Of a stretch of DNA of 64,000 nt, positions 35,602 through 44,719 are shown one piece after another; position 1 is the first letter of the stretch, and each line of letters opens with the position of its first letter. The notes beneath the pieces are model-generated. The model made no database searches. It worked only from the letters and a program-made list of their open reading frames with translations, and was not told where the DNA came from. The position numbers and the translations under genes were made by a program. The stretch spans positions 5,991,141 through 6,055,140 of the forward strand of contig NZ_CP091913.1 of assembly GCF_022063185.1 (NCBI RefSeq), in the 5' to 3' direction. The stretch comes from Nostoc sp. UHCC 0870 (lineage in GTDB: Bacteria; Cyanobacteriota; Cyanobacteriia; Cyanobacteriales; Nostocaceae).

Positions 35602-37449
35602 TTACTGACTAATAACCACCCGAAACCCACAAATTCTTAATCCCCCGTCTGACTCATTCCAACTGCGGCTAGCACTGCGACATAATTCTGCACCAAAGTT
35701 CCAAGAACCACCGCGCAAAACTCGCCGATATATATCACCGCCTTCCTCCCACACACTACCGTTGGTGGGTGCGCCATTATAATTGTTGTGCCAAGGGTCA
35801 GCACACCATTCCCACACTAACCCGTGCATATCATACAATCCAAAGGCGTTGGCTACCCGAAAACTACCTACATCAGTTGTTTCCTTCCGATGGCGGTTTT
35901 TGGCTTCTGTGCTGTAACTGTCGCCACTGCTAAAGTTAACTAACTCAGAGGTGATGGTTTCGCCAAAGTGAAAAGATGTAGTTGTATCAGCGCGACAGGC
36001 GTATTCCCATTCTGCTTCGCTGGGTAAACGATACTCACGCCCAGTTTTGTCTGAGAGTCTGGCACAAAATTCTACAGCTTCATGCCAAGATACATTTTCC
36101 ACTGGTCGATTTTGACCTTTAAATTTAGAAGGATAAGGATTTAGGGGTTGCTTGATTTTGGGTAAAGCCGCGACCGATCGCCATTGGGCTTGTGTAATCG
36201 GATACTTGCCCATAAAGAAAGGTGCGATCGCTACTTCATGTTGTGGGCGTTCGTCAGCATCTCCTTCAAAGTTGGGTGAACCCATCATGAATGCACCCCC
36301 TGGAACTTCTACCATTTCCAAAGTGATGTCTTTGCTGATGTCTTCTATAAAGAATTGGGCAATATTGCGATCGCGATTTACTTCTCTTCCACCTGTATCT
36401 ATTGTCACCACATCAAACTCACAGGTTTTTAAAGGTGGTAGTGGTATTTTAGTTTTTTGTAAGGTTGGTGGTAATGGTACTAGTGTCGGTTGATTAACTA
36501 ATAATATTTGCGTTTCAATATCAGGTAGAGTTGTACCTTTTAAATCATTTAAAGCTTCTATCGCTGATTGATATCGATCATTAGGTAAATGTTGAATTAA
36601 TTTATCTAAAACTTTGCTTAAATTATCACTAACAACAATACCTTTTTTCTCTAAATAATCTTGCCACAACCACTTAGCATTCATCGGATCATAAAGACCA
36701 TCATCAATATGTCCGTAAAGATTTTGGTAGGGCAAACATTGAGTTAAAAGACGCACACAAGTTACACCCAAAGCATATAAATCACTAGCAGGACAAGCAA
36801 ACCCCGCCATCTGTTCCGTTGGGGCATAACCAAGGGTATAAATAACTGTTGCTTGTCTAGCTATACTAGTTTGTGTAACTTGTTTAGCACCACCAAAATC
36901 TATTAATACTAGTTTGCCATCACTATCACTACGAATAATATTTTCTGGCTTAATATCCCGGTGGATTACATTACAAGAGTGAATAAAATCTAAAACTGGT
37001 AACAAATCAAATAAAACTTGTCGAATTTTCCCCTCATCAAAGGGTTGTTGCTGCACCTCTTGTAAGAGAGTTTGCCCTTGAATAAATTCCTGTACCAAAT
37101 ATAAGCTTGAACCTTGTTCAAAGTAAGCCAATAATCTGGGAATTTGACTATGATTTTCACCCAGTTCATATAACCGAAAGGCTTCTTCTTTAAAGAATTC
37201 GGCTGCTTTGCTACGTTGTCCTGTTCCCCGAACTTGGGGGAAAAATTGTTTGATGACGCAAGGCGCATTTAATCTGTCTACGTCTTCAGCTGCATAAGTT
37301 TTACTAAAACCACCTTCACCTAATAGCCACAATACACGATAGCGGTTTCTCAGCAATTGGCCAAAGCTGCTTTGTCCGCAAGTCATGCAAAATTTATTGC
37401 TATCAGGATTGAATGGATTTGAGCAATTGGGATTTTGGCAAATTTGCAT
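35602..37449 (-). CDS. Ser/Thr protein kinase fused to a formylglycine-generating-enzyme domain
   Basis: The 615-residue protein has a four-cysteine zinc ribbon at the N-terminus (CQNPNCSNPFNPDSNKFCMTCG), a Hanks-type kinase at about 35-300 (GEGGFSKTYAAED, IHRDIKPENII, LIDFGGAKQ) and an FGE-sulfatase-like domain at about 375-612 (EVPGGAFMMGSPNFEGDADE, RPVENVSWHEAVEFC, RVLRGGSWNFGAELCRSASR). This fusion is common in Nostoc-type cyanobacteria. The second domain may be a C-type-lectin-like binding module. Substrates are unknown. Confidence 0.92.
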   Translation of the reverse strand: MQICQNPNCSNPFNPDSNKFCMTCGQSSFGQLLRNRYRVLWLLGEGGFSKTYAAEDVDRLNAPCVIKQFFPQVRGTGQRSKAAEFFKEEAFRLYELGENHSQIPRLLAYFEQGSSLYLVQEFIQGQTLLQEVQQQPFDEGKIRQVLFDLLPVLDFIHSCNVIHRDIKPENIIRSDSDGKLVLIDFGGAKQVTQTSIARQATVIYTLGYAPTEQMAGFACPASDLYALGVTCVRLLTQCLPYQNLYGHIDDGLYDPMNAKWLWQDYLEKKGIVVSDNLSKVLDKLIQHLPNDRYQSAIEALNDLKGTTLPDIETQILLVNQPTLVPLPPTLQKTKIPLPPLKTCEFDVVTIDTGGREVNRDRNIAQFFIEDISKDITLEMVEVPGGAFMMGSPNFEGDADERPQHEVAIAPFFMGKYPITQAQWRSVAALPKIKQPLNPYPSKFKGQNRPVENVSWHEAVEFCARLSDKTGREYRLPSEAEWEYACRADTTTSFHFGETITSELVNFSSGDSYSTEAKNRHRKETTDVGSFRVANAFGLYDMHGLVWEWCADPWHNNYNGAPTNGSVWEEGGDIYRRVLRGGSWNFGAELCRSASRSWNESDGGLRICGFRVVISQ

Positions 37450-38089
37450 AATGAGGTGAGGAGAGCATATTTTCCAAAGTTAGCCCCAATATTATTGAAT
37501 GGGAAACTGATATTGAAACAAATAAAACTTTATGATTGCTTGATATATACTGCTATGAAAAGATACATATCAAACATTTTGATTCATTTGTTACTTTCTA
37601 ATGGTTACTCTACATATTAGCAACCATATTTTTATGAATAAAATAATAATATAACTAAGCCGTTTAACTTGTCAATAGTATTTGAATATAGTGATTGTTT
37701 ATAAACCTATTCGGGTACAGATAGGTGTTTATTCACTAAGTATAAAAATATAATTTACTGGCATTATTTTAAATTTAAAACCACTTTGGTAAAATTTGGT
37801 AATTTTGATACAAATAAATTCAAGTGATATTTAGGGCTGCATTCATTTAAGCAAGCATAAGCAACGCAGTCATTAGCCATTATGGGAAAACTGATCCTTA
37901 AGTGAACTGTTATCTGATCCAAAACAGAAAAACTGAACATTTTGCTGATCCTATCTTTCCTTTTTTCTCAACATTATACTTTGTATCAAAAGCAATGCGA
38001 GTGCAACTCATTTGGACTGAATGGTAAGGCACTAAGAAAAGGAGTCGCACAGCAGAATATCAACTTAACACGGAAAAGAGGATCAGGTT
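37450..38089. promoter_or_regulatory. Intergenic region with repeated CTGATCC motif
   Basis: This AT-rich 640-bp region separates two divergent genes and holds no convincing gene. CTGATCC occurs at 37891-37897, 37914-37920 and 37945-37951, and once inverted (GGATCAG, 38080-38086) at the ribosome site of the next gene. These may be regulator sites for the secreted protein gene at 38090. Confidence 0.4.
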
Positions 38090-38704
38090 ATGTCACCTAA
38101 AAATACACTAACAGCCATTGCGATAACATTGACAACAATGTCTGTTGGCATCCACAACCCAGCAACTGCCTTGGTTAAGCCACCCATCTCTGTAAACGAG
38201 ACGGTAACTATTAATCTTAGCAACCAGAGACCTAAACAGCCAAATGTAATTACTCAAAACGATACCTATAGGGGGCCAGACAGGGATTACACAATTAAGA
38301 TGCCAGGTACAGTTACAAACAATACAAACGATCAATTAACATCTGTAAGTTCTATTACCAACACCGTATACACAATTTTGTCCAAGTATTCAGAAGCAGC
38401 TACTCAGTTAACTCCTTCACAAACTCGGCAAGTTTTGCATAGTTCAATGCTGGAAACTATTGGTCGTACTGGCCTAGTGATTAGAACGAATAATTATCAA
38501 ATTGAAGGATATCCTGGCTTAGAACTAACAATGCAACACGCCGATGGCACGCTGGGTAAATATCGTGCCTTTGCAGTTAATCAGCGTCTTTATTTTATGG
38601 GAGCTATAACAACAAATAAGTTCACCAGAGAATCCATTGATTTCTTTGATTCTTTTCGTGTCTATCCTGAACAAATCCGTTACTCAAATCCTGGTGTTTA
38701 TTAA
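38090..38704 (+). CDS. Secreted protein of unknown function
   Basis: The 204-residue protein has a signal peptide (LTAIAITLTTMSVGIHNPATA, cleaved near residue 27) and no membrane segment after it. The mature part (DRDYTIKMPGTVTNN ... YPGLELTMQHADGTLGKYRA ... LYFMGAITTN ... FFDSFRVYP) has the look of small periplasmic proteins of cyanobacteria; I do not recognise a named domain. GAGGATCAGG gives a ribosome site 4 bases before the ATG. Confidence 0.75.
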   Translation: MSPKNTLTAIAITLTTMSVGIHNPATALVKPPISVNETVTINLSNQRPKQPNVITQNDTYRGPDRDYTIKMPGTVTNNTNDQLTSVSSITNTVYTILSKYSEAATQLTPSQTRQVLHSSMLETIGRTGLVIRTNNYQIEGYPGLELTMQHADGTLGKYRAFAVNQRLYFMGAITTNKFTRESIDFFDSFRVYPEQIRYSNPGVY

Positions 38705-38884
38705 TAAATAACCCTGGTATTTGGATCGCAATATTTCTCAAATCCAGTAAGCCACAGTGAGTTATATGTAGGTTGAATTGAGGAACAAAACCCAACATTT
38801 CCGGGGCTTTGTTTAGTTTCACGCTGATTAGCCTGATTTTATTTACATCCTGAAATTCATTCTCAATCTAAGGAGAAGTACCAA

Positions 38885-39256
38885 ATGCTTTCCAAGTTAG
38901 TTCGTAATACTTTTATAGCTACTGCTTTGACATTGCCAATGTTACCAATAGCTGGACAGAGGACTCTAGCAAATGATATCCGTGATTTCGTAGTATACAA
39001 CAACAATGAATTAAGAATTACTCGTTTCTATGTCTCTTCACAAAAATCTGATACTTGGGGGTCAAATATTCTTAATTCAGCCCTATTGAGTGGCGAATCG
39101 ACAACAATAAAATTTCATGATAACAGCAATCAATGCGTTTATGATGTTAAAGCTGTTTACAGTAACGGAACTTATGATGTCGGAAGGCATAATCTCTGCT
39201 CAACTTACTTTTTGTACTTTTATGGAGATGGAGGTGATTATTTTCCTAGAAGATAA
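38885..39256 (+). CDS. Small secreted protein of unknown function
   Basis: The 123-residue protein has a signal peptide (MLSKLVRNTFIATALTLPML, cleaved near residue 30) and two cysteines (NQCVYD, NLCSTY) that may form a disulfide. The pattern VVYNNNELRITRFYVSSQKS, WGSNIL, IKFHDNSNQCVYDVKAVYSN is shared by small exported proteins in cyanobacteria, of unknown role. AAGGAGAAG is a strong ribosome site. Confidence 0.75.
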   Translation: MLSKLVRNTFIATALTLPMLPIAGQRTLANDIRDFVVYNNNELRITRFYVSSQKSDTWGSNILNSALLSGESTTIKFHDNSNQCVYDVKAVYSNGTYDVGRHNLCSTYFLYFYGDGGDYFPRR

Positions 39257-39665
39257 ATAAGCGATTCGTTAAATATAATGAAAGTTTTCCATGACTACAT
39301 AAATAACTAGATAATTGAGTTATTTATGTAGTCAGCTATTTTAAAGAAAATTTCATTTTGACAATATTGAATGTTTTGAATTTAAGGGTTGAATATATAT
39401 AGCCTTTCCTAAATGAGGTATATCATAGCCCTCTCATTGCTTGCTCTTAGGAGGTTGGCGGTGGGTTTCTTGTACCTCACTAAAGCGAGAATCGCTATAG
39501 CTAAAGCTAAAATTTAATCGACGAAATGAATTATGTTTGTGATATTATTTTTACTAATTAATAAATTGTAATCTAGTTCTGATTTTGTTAAGGACTAAAG
39601 TCCTTACTACGAACTTGCTTATCCATCAATTTAAACTTGACCCACTACTACTGCTAGGATAAAAA
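39257..39665. other. Intergenic region with dispersed repeat copy 2 and a GGACTAAAGTCC half-element
   Basis: It holds the second copy of the 80-bp repeat (39416-39500) and half of a GTAGTAAGGACT element (39590-39614). A stem GTTATTTATGTAG/CTACATAAATAAC near 39292-39330 could end transcription of the upstream gene. Confidence 0.6.
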
Positions 39666-41294
39666 ATGTTTAATTTTTTTATAGTTCCTCGGAAGTTAAT
39701 TGTTGCTGTATTCATTTTGCTATTAACTCCCTTAGCAAAGGTTAATGCTGAAGATTCTCCACCAGTTTCAACCACTGATAAAAGCACTGATTCCCTTCCA
39801 AAAATTAATCAATATGCTCAACTAGATGCTGCACCTGTTACCTCGGTGAATCAGCTTTCTGATGTGCAACCGACTGATTGGGCATTTCAAGCGTTACAGT
39901 CTCTAGTCGAGCGTTATGGTTGTCTGGCGGGATACCCAGATGGGACTTTCCAAGGAAATCGCGCCATGACTCGCTTTGAGTTTGCAGCCGCCTTAAATAC
40001 TTGCATAGACAAAGTTAGTCAACGCCTGAGTGCTGATATTGTAGACTTGGTTACTCAAGAAGATTTGGCGACTTTGCAAAAGCTACAAGAGAAATTTTCT
40101 ACAGAACTTACTACATTGAGGGGTAGAGTTGATGCTTTGGAAGCACGTACCGAACAGATAGAGCAACAAAAGTTTTCCACCACCACAAAACTTAATGGTC
40201 AGATAATATTTGCTGCAACAGATGCTTTTGGGGATGCTAGCCGTAGTGGAAATGGGGATGAAAGTAATCTCACGTTTTCTAGTCGGGTGCGCCTTAACTT
40301 TGATACCAGCTTTACTGGAAAAGATCGGCTGCGTGTAAGACTTCAGGCGAGTAATGTGGTTAATCCCATCGCACCTGGAAATGAGACTCGTTTAAGCTTC
40401 CAATCGGGTAGTAATACAACTAATGATGTTTTCCTCAGTAAGCTGGAGTATTATTTTCCTTTAGGTGAGACAATCAGAGTTTTAGTTGGTACTGGTTCTA
40501 ATACTTACCTTGATGATGCAGATGTGATTAATCCTCTCCTCCAAAGCGATGCAGATGCTACTATTTCTCGCTTCGGTCGATACAATGCAATCTACCGCGA
40601 AGGTGGAGATACGGGTTTAGGTATAACTTTTAACCCAAACGGGAATTTCAAAGCAGAGATGTTTTATTTAGCCGGTAATGCCAACAACCCTAGTAGCGGC
40701 CTTTTTAACGGTAAATATGGTCTGTTGGGACAGATTATATTTTATCCCAACGCCAACGCCAAAAAGAACACAGATACCAAAATTGCCTTCACTTACGTCA
40801 ATGCTTACAACGAGAACGGTTTAGGACATAATACTGGTAGTTTAGCCTCCAACTTGGGCGGTAGAAAAGTTTCCTCTAATTCCTATGGGATTGAAACGAA
40901 TGTCAAAATTAATAATGGACTGCAAGTTGGTGGATGGGTAGGCTATACCAATGCGCGGGCTTTAACTGGCGATGTCAAAGGTAATGCTGATATTTGGAAC
41001 TGGGCTGTGACTCTAGCCTTTCCTGATTTGGGTAAAAAGGATAATTTGGGCGGGATCATTGTGGGGATGCAGCCTAAATTAACTGGTTCTTCTGCACAGT
41101 TATCTGGTTTACCTCGTCGTGATCCCGATACAGGACTTCACATTGAAGGGTTTTATCGGTATCAAATCAACGACAATATCAGTATTACGCCTGGTTTCAT
41201 TTGGCTAACATCACCAAACCATAACGAGCAGAATGGCGATGTTTTTGTGGGAGTAGTTAGAACTACTTTTAACTTAGAGAACAACAAAAAATAA
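39666..41294 (+). CDS. SLH-domain outer-membrane porin (iron-uptake-porin type)
   Basis: The 542-residue protein has a signal peptide (LIVAVFILLLTPLAKVNA), an S-layer homology domain at about 60-120 (QLSDVQPTDWAFQALQSLVE, GYPDGTFQGNRAMTRFEFAA), a short coiled coil (about 135-170) and an OprB-like beta-barrel to the C-terminus (FVGVVRTTFNLENNKK). Such porins are the main outer-membrane channels of cyanobacteria, with the SLH part binding peptidoglycan. Confidence 0.92.
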   Translation: MFNFFIVPRKLIVAVFILLLTPLAKVNAEDSPPVSTTDKSTDSLPKINQYAQLDAAPVTSVNQLSDVQPTDWAFQALQSLVERYGCLAGYPDGTFQGNRAMTRFEFAAALNTCIDKVSQRLSADIVDLVTQEDLATLQKLQEKFSTELTTLRGRVDALEARTEQIEQQKFSTTTKLNGQIIFAATDAFGDASRSGNGDESNLTFSSRVRLNFDTSFTGKDRLRVRLQASNVVNPIAPGNETRLSFQSGSNTTNDVFLSKLEYYFPLGETIRVLVGTGSNTYLDDADVINPLLQSDADATISRFGRYNAIYREGGDTGLGITFNPNGNFKAEMFYLAGNANNPSSGLFNGKYGLLGQIIFYPNANAKKNTDTKIAFTYVNAYNENGLGHNTGSLASNLGGRKVSSNSYGIETNVKINNGLQVGGWVGYTNARALTGDVKGNADIWNWAVTLAFPDLGKKDNLGGIIVGMQPKLTGSSAQLSGLPRRDPDTGLHIEGFYRYQINDNISITPGFIWLTSPNHNEQNGDVFVGVVRTTFNLENNKK

Positions 41295-41316
41295 ATTATC
41301 CGCAATTGATGGTTGG

Positions 41317-41381
41317 GTAGGGTGCGTCAGGATGAATAGTTTCTGAGTATAGTTAGTTTCTATCGCACTGACGCACCCTAC
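41317..41381. repeat. Hairpin repeat GTAGGGTGCGTCAG, likely terminator region of the porin gene
   Basis: GTAGGGTGCGTCAG (41317-41330) and CTGACGCACCCTAC (41368-41381) form a perfect 14-bp inverted repeat just after the porin stop. It can serve as a transcription stop; the sequence is also a common dispersed repeat of this group. The rest of the gap to 41913 holds GCGTTAGCGGAGCGGG repeats and AT-rich DNA without a gene. Confidence 0.65.
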
Positions 41382-41913
41382 AGTTTGGATATTTTTTTAT
41401 CTGGAAGTCCCTTATACCAATTCACAAAAACCTTGATACAGATGTAACCCCTGAAAGCTTTGCTGCATCTAAGTTTTTTAATTGCGAATTGCGTTAGCGG
41501 AGCGGGGCGGGAGCATCGTTGCGTTAGCGGAGCGGGACGTTAGTCCATTGCGAATTGGTATTAGACCCAACTTTTCGATAAACAAGATTGTGTAAATAAC
41601 CTGACTTGATTAAAAAAGTTGGGGTTGTGAAATGCTCATTTTTTTCTCTTCAAAGTTTATTATCTTTTACAAAAAACATTACTTGCAAGATGTTAGGAAA
41701 AGAATTATTATACTAAAATACTTACGTGAGTAATAATTCTGAAAAAGCAAGCGTAAATTAATCTAATTTTTACTAGCCTACCGATCAGCTTTTACCTATA
41801 TAATCTTTGGTTTTAATATTATGACCGCTTGTATAAAAATTATCAATTAGATACCCCATTAATCAAAGAAGTCAGGTATCTGAAGATATCGAGGCTTTCT
41901 AGATATCTAAGAG

Positions 41914-42041
41914 GTTGTTTGAAAAGTTTCAGGAGGGATAAAAATGTCATGTTGACTGGAGTCCTTCGCTTTGCTCAGGACTGCATACTCCTAGGTCGCA
42001 GCAAGCTACAACATGACAAAGAAACAGACTTTTCACACAAC
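41914..42041. mobile_element. MITE-like element (128 bp) upstream of the receptor kinase gene
   Basis: Inverted ends GTTGTTTGAAAAGT and ACTTTTCACACAAC (13 of 14 match) enclose a body with no gene. An open frame of 102 codons that crosses it is not believable. The element ends 55 bp before the kinase start, so it may carry or disrupt its promoter. Confidence 0.6.
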
Positions 42042-42096
42042 TCTAAAATATATTCTTATCAAGATGTAATTTCAACTAAATTTCAGAGGTTAATCA

Positions 42097-44670
42097 ATGG
42101 AAGTTTACTGCACTCGTCCAAGTTGTCCACAACCTGAAAATACTATTTCAGATGAAGATATAAATGCACGCTCTGGGAAAGAAATATGTTGTCCTAGTTG
42201 TGGAATGCCATTGATTTTACAGGGGCGTTTTGTAGCTATAGAGTTATTAGGAAGCGGCGGATTTGGTAGAACTTTTAAAGCTAAAGATATTAGCTTTCCA
42301 GATAAGATACGTGTAATTAAACAGTTACATCCACAAAATCCACAAGGAAGACTCGATCAGATAAGAAGAATGTTTGCCAGAGAAGCAAATATTTTGGACA
42401 ACCTAAGACATCCACAAATTCCCAAACTTTTAGATCATTTTACGATAGACGTTGGAGAGGAATCACAATTAATTCAGGAGTTTTTTTACTTAGTACACGA
42501 TTATATTGAAGGATCTGATTTAGATCAGGAACTCAAGCAGAAGAAAAGATTTGCAGAGCATGAAGTTATCAACATTCTCAACGAAATTTTAAATATACTT
42601 AAGTATATCCATAATTATGAAGGTAATAATCAATATACATACCTACATAGAGATATTAAGCCTGCCAATATCATACACTGTAGTACAGATGGAAGGTTAT
42701 ATCTAATAGATTTTGGTGCAGTTAAACAGATAGCAGAAGGATTACGAGATGATACAACAATGTATCCCCGAACTCACGCGTTTGCATCGCCTGAGCAATT
42801 ACGTCATGAAACATTATCCCCTGCATCAGATTTATATTCTTTAGCTGCAACTTGTATTTGTTTATTAACAGGAATTACAGATACTCATGAGCTTCATCAG
42901 CGTCTTCAGAATTCAAGTTGGAAATCACTTGTGAAATTAGGTGACAAGCGTTTTGAAACAGCCTTAGATGAAATGCTCAGAGAAGAACAAGAACAACGTC
43001 CTCAATCTGCTCAAGCGGTTCTTGATATTTTATCTGCTAAACATGAAACTGAAAAAACTGTAAAGCCCCCTGGTATTAAACAAGATCGGCATCCTCTAGT
43101 TTCTTGGTTGAGGATGTTTATTGATCGGGTAGTGCGACTTCTTCAACCTTGGCGTTCGATCATAAAGTTTATCTTGACATTGTTATTAGGAATGGCGATT
43201 TTAGCTGCTGTACACTACTTCATTAATCCACCATCACCACCTGATGCTAAATATTTTAGCCGGGGAGAAGACGAATTAATTCCTGCCAATGATAAGATCA
43301 GTCAAAATTGCTCAATAGCTTACGGTTATAAAAAACAAGGTATAGAAGCCTTAAAAAAATCCAAGGATTTCGGTGAGGCTCAAAAACATTTCAACGATGC
43401 TAAAGAGGCATTTCACGACAATCAGTGTGAATTTGATCCAGAGACAGTAATTTACGCATATAACGCCAAAGTTGCTCAAACTAACCGCAGTCTACCCACA
43501 ATTGCAGTCGTGATTCCTCCAGGCGACGGTGATACTCGTGAGACTGCATTAGAAATATTGCGTGGTGTAGCCCAATCTCTCGACGAGAAGAAACTATTAT
43601 TTCAAGTTCTGATAGCCAAAGAAAATAATATTCATAGTCATTCGGATCACATTACTAACGAAAAAATAGCTAAATATATTTCTAAAAATAATATTCCTGG
43701 TGATAGTTATTTTAAGCAAAGTAAAATACTAGGAGTTATTGGTCATTATACAAGTACCAAGACTTGGGAAGCAGGAAATATTTATGGAGCAGACACACTT
43801 AATGATGAAAAACTTGTGTTGATTTCACCCACAAGCACTGCGATTAGAAAGCCTCATCGTACTAATCGAAATGAAGATTTAAATAAATACGTTTTTCGTA
43901 CAGCTTCTAATGATAAGACTGCTGCTGGTGATTTAGCTGAACGTATGTTGAAGAAGTTGCAGAATAATACGGAAAAGAAGAAAGCAATTCTTGTTTATAA
44001 CTCTGATAAAGAAGATAAATATAGTAATTCTCTCAGACGAGAATTTTATAATTACTTATGGACAAGAAAGGTAGAACCTGAACAATATATTGTGGATTGT
44101 GATTTAGCAGAGGAATCAAATATTTGCCAAGACAAAGTAGCAACCATGCAAGCAAATACAATCATATTATTTACCAGCAGACGGGATTCCTCTATAGCAA
44201 AAGAGATTATTAAATCAGCAGATAAGAGAATCCTGATTTTAGCAGGGGATGTTTTATATAAAAATCCTGAATTAGAAGAGCTTAAACAATATCCTAATGA
44301 TATGGTGATTGCCGTATTTTCTCACATCAAAAATGCTAATGTTCGGGGTCAGTTTCAAACAAAAGCTGAAGAACTTGGTTGGATAAATAGCATTACATGG
44401 AGAAGTATGAGTGCTTATGATGCAGCGCAGGTATTTATTAAAGCATTGAAGGCTAATAGTAAGCCAAATCGTTTAAATATATACACAACATTGGAAAGCC
44501 CTAACTTCTCTGCTTCAGGTTCTACTAATGCAGAAGTAAGTTTTGAAGATGGCGATCGCAAGTTAGTTACAGGTGTGGGTGTTTTAGTCAAAGTTAAGGA
44601 AATTAGCCCCAATCAATATGGCTTTGAATTGGACGAAACACCAGAGCGAAATAATCCCGAACAAGACTGA
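42097..44670 (+). CDS. Transmembrane Ser/Thr kinase with extracytoplasmic periplasmic-binding domain
   Basis: The 857-residue protein looks like a receptor kinase. It has a cysteine pair cluster at the start (CTRPSCPQ, CCPSCGMPL), a Hanks-type kinase at about 45-325 (GSGGFGRTFKAKD, LHRDIKPANIIH, LIDFGAVKQ), one membrane helix at about 355-376 (FILTLLLGMAILAAVHYFI), a TPR-like linker (about 400-450) and a type I periplasmic-binding fold at about 468-850 (LPTIAVVIPPGDGD, LGVIGHYTSTKTWEAGNIYG, FRTASNDKTAAGDLAERM). It probably senses a small ligand outside the membrane. The STAND ATPase gene follows after 49 bp. Confidence 0.9.
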   Translation: MEVYCTRPSCPQPENTISDEDINARSGKEICCPSCGMPLILQGRFVAIELLGSGGFGRTFKAKDISFPDKIRVIKQLHPQNPQGRLDQIRRMFAREANILDNLRHPQIPKLLDHFTIDVGEESQLIQEFFYLVHDYIEGSDLDQELKQKKRFAEHEVINILNEILNILKYIHNYEGNNQYTYLHRDIKPANIIHCSTDGRLYLIDFGAVKQIAEGLRDDTTMYPRTHAFASPEQLRHETLSPASDLYSLAATCICLLTGITDTHELHQRLQNSSWKSLVKLGDKRFETALDEMLREEQEQRPQSAQAVLDILSAKHETEKTVKPPGIKQDRHPLVSWLRMFIDRVVRLLQPWRSIIKFILTLLLGMAILAAVHYFINPPSPPDAKYFSRGEDELIPANDKISQNCSIAYGYKKQGIEALKKSKDFGEAQKHFNDAKEAFHDNQCEFDPETVIYAYNAKVAQTNRSLPTIAVVIPPGDGDTRETALEILRGVAQSLDEKKLLFQVLIAKENNIHSHSDHITNEKIAKYISKNNIPGDSYFKQSKILGVIGHYTSTKTWEAGNIYGADTLNDEKLVLISPTSTAIRKPHRTNRNEDLNKYVFRTASNDKTAAGDLAERMLKKLQNNTEKKKAILVYNSDKEDKYSNSLRREFYNYLWTRKVEPEQYIVDCDLAEESNICQDKVATMQANTIILFTSRRDSSIAKEIIKSADKRILILAGDVLYKNPELEELKQYPNDMVIAVFSHIKNANVRGQFQTKAEELGWINSITWRSMSAYDAAQVFIKALKANSKPNRLNIYTTLESPNFSASGSTNAEVSFEDGDRKLVTGVGVLVKVKEISPNQYGFELDETPERNNPEQD

Positions 44671-44719
44671 TTAACCTGCAATTGCATCGTGTAAATTGTC
44701 TGCAAATACTAGGAAATTT

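Noticed and set aside
37435-37620. 61-codon frame divergent from the kinase-FGE gene
   Set aside because: AT-rich, no ribosome site and it overlaps the kinase gene start.
41829-42137. 102-codon open frame before the receptor kinase
   Set aside because: It crosses a MITE-like inverted repeat, overlaps the kinase start, has no ribosome site and no protein-like sequence.
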